NCBI RefSeq assembly: GCF_021155775.2
Contig: NC_060235.2
Location: 6,568,693 to 6,632,692, forward strand
Length of the DNA: 64,000 bases
Direction: 5' to 3'
Origin: Neodiprion pinetum
Taxonomy: Eukaryota; Arthropoda; Insecta; Hymenoptera; Diprionidae
Under the pieces are notes generated by a model that saw only the letters and a program-made list of their open reading frames with translations, did no database searches and was not told the origin of the DNA. Positions 62,528 to 64,000 of the stretch are shown piece by piece. Each line of letters opens with the position of its first letter. Position 1 is the stretch's first letter. A program made the position numbers and the translations under genes.

Positions 62528-64000
62528 CTAAAGAGAAAGAAAGTGTGAGAGGGATGAGATGTAATTTTTCTGGTCTCCAAGAGACACACGAAACTAGCGG
62601 TTGCATTCTGCGAATAAAGCGAAGAGGGGAAATTCGAAACTGTAATGGAAGATGATACAGGGCATGCATCTTCAAGACTACTGTACAATATAATCTCAGA
62701 ACCTAACCTGCATCTGACCAGTATCTAATCTAATTTATTAACATGTTTCTTTTATGCTCTAAAATTGAGGCGCCTTACTAGAGTGACCGTGGTCCGATCG
62801 AATCTTATGTGGTAAAGTGAGTCTAGGTACCATGAATAACAGTGTCGCCTGGAAGCCACGTTCAGAGAGGTCAGGAACACACTGTAATGAATATTCAGAA
62901 CTGCACGTTAATTGTGTTGGACTGAAAATCTATCCTCAAAAATCTATAGAGGGTTTGGATTGGTATTTGTTGTATATCGTAAGCGGAGCAGATAGCCACA
63001 TAAATAAATTTTCAGAAGCAACGAAGAACTTCATACTCTATGGAATCATAGCTGTAGCGATTTCGATTTGATTACAATCGTTTCATTAGATTGTTTACTA
63101 GTATGCTTTCCCACAGACTTTCAATTGGATATGAAAAAAGTACAAATTTTTGCTGAATTTTTCTATTTTCTGTCTCTGAAACCATCTCTCACATTGGCAT
63201 GAATCACCTGAAACATCAGTTTTATAAACCTGTACAAAATTTATTGATCCTCGTTTTTTCTAGATTTATCAACTAATAATAATAATAATAATAATAATGA
63301 TGATGATGTATTTAAAATGTAACTTACGTAACCTTAGTACTGATTAACGATGGCTGCATACCAGCATGACCAGCTTTGGCCGACCGGAGCTAACAGACAA
63401 ATACGCTCCCCTCCGAGTGTAATACATCGCTCTCTACCACATCCCTCAGACAATCCGATAATACTCTTGATTTCACTTACCATTCCTCCATACTAAGCAA
63501 CACTTCTAATTCTCTAATTATATACTCTATATAAAATATCGTTAGTATAACTAAAACGTGTTGGGTCTAGCTGGAATGCAGCCCTATGTATGCCTGCTTC
63601 ATATTTCTTTTTTTTTTTTCTCTTCATTTTTCTTCCTTACTTTCCCCTCCTTCCTTTACTCTTTTGCGTACAAATACCCATATCCATATTCAATTCATAT
63701 TCGTATATAGTTATCCTTAATCTTATCAAATTCTCGCTTACGCATTAAACCCTATACATTTGTAGTTGCGCGGACGAATAACCCCCCCCCTCTTCCCCCC
63801 CCCCCCCAGTCCCTTCCTCAAGTCAATGATTCAATGATAAATTCACACCACTACATGTAGTCTGTCATTGGTCGGTCGATTGGTTTGATTTCCAGCTATT
63901 CACTCGGCGGCGTAGTTATTGATATTTATTTATAAGAATTTTACACGGCGTCTCTTTTTCCACGGCTTCAATTATTCCGGGGGGTAGGGAGTTCTAGTTC
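62528..64000 (-). other. Intron/upstream region of the terminal-exon gene
   Basis: No confident coding exon was found. Candidates are the 46-nt exon at 63481-63526 (separate entry) and a minus-strand frame ending at a GTAAGG donor near 62777 that would join the terminal exon in phase, but its sequence is not convincing. The rest holds an AAT repeat at about 63274-63297 and two poly-C runs at 63782-63808. Confidence 0.4.
63481..63526 (-). CDS. Candidate small internal exon
   Basis: On the minus strand a perfect branch-point word TACTAAC is followed by ATTTTATATAG, then 46 bases with one open frame (YIIRELEVLLSMEE), then a strong donor AATG/GTAAGT. The signals are excellent, but its phase (two bases left over) does not fit the terminal exon at 62527 directly: joining the two would give an immediate TGA. 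An intermediate exon would be needed, or it belongs to another transcript. Confidence 0.3.

Noticed and set aside
62817..63071. 84-codon plus-strand frame
   Set aside because: No domain, and it is antisense to a region where the minus-strand gene must have intron or exons. The minus strand is also open here over about 50 codons to a donor near 62777, but neither side is convincing.
1..64000. tRNA, rRNA, CRISPR arrays, bacterial-type operons
   Set aside because: I looked for tRNA T-loop words and arrayed repeats with unique spacers and found none; the tandem arrays lack unique spacers and the gene structure is eukaryotic.

Overview
The window is AT-rich nuclear DNA of an insect. It has long introns, many short inverted-repeat (MITE-like) elements, microsatellites and few coding exons. 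Two genes are recognisable from protein sequence alone: the first coding exon of the Gq-type G-protein alpha subunit and a complete amphiphysin gene. Their sequences are clearly of arthropod type. The order is not proven; the repeat content makes me favour Hymenoptera (possibly a sawfly), but that is an impression.

All four supported genes lie head-to-tail on the minus strand. Right to left: (1) the last coding exon of an unrecognised gene (62412-62527), whose remainder lies to the right; (2) amphiphysin (Amph), reconstructed as nine coding exons from 57820 down to 18652, 422 residues, with an intact N-BAR domain and C-terminal SH3 domain; (3) an unrecognised four-exon gene (15756 down to 14524, 325 residues) whose C-terminal half resembles the third helix of a BAR domain; (4) coding exon 1 of Galphaq (11798-11681), with a GC-rich promoter/5' leader region (about 11.8-13.5 kb) upstream of it. 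The rest of Galphaq lies beyond position 1, so 1-11680 is treated as its first intron.

Amph intron 1 is about 33.9 kb and makes up more than half the window. It separates a 23-residue amphipathic-helix exon from the rest of the protein. Most repeats sit in it: a 122-bp tandem array; a TTAA-flanked piggyBac-like element carrying an alternating (higher-order) array; a nearly perfect 710-bp palindrome; a cluster of fold-back elements at 49.7-50.5 kb; a family with CACTGAGAGAAA termini; and a degenerate GATTACA-type array. A dispersed element containing GAAGTTAGTAACG occurs at least six times across the window.

The most interesting pattern is that several repeat families carry copies of transcription-factor-like motifs. 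AAGATGGCGG (YY1/Pho-like) is the core of the tandem arrays and fold-backs at 29, 32, 47 and 50 kb. GCGCATGCGC (NRF1/Ewg-like) lies in both termini of the elements at 40.8 and 49.7 kb. The second point of interest is the unrecognised BAR-like gene directly downstream of amphiphysin. I found no tRNA, rRNA, CRISPR array or intact autonomous transposon.
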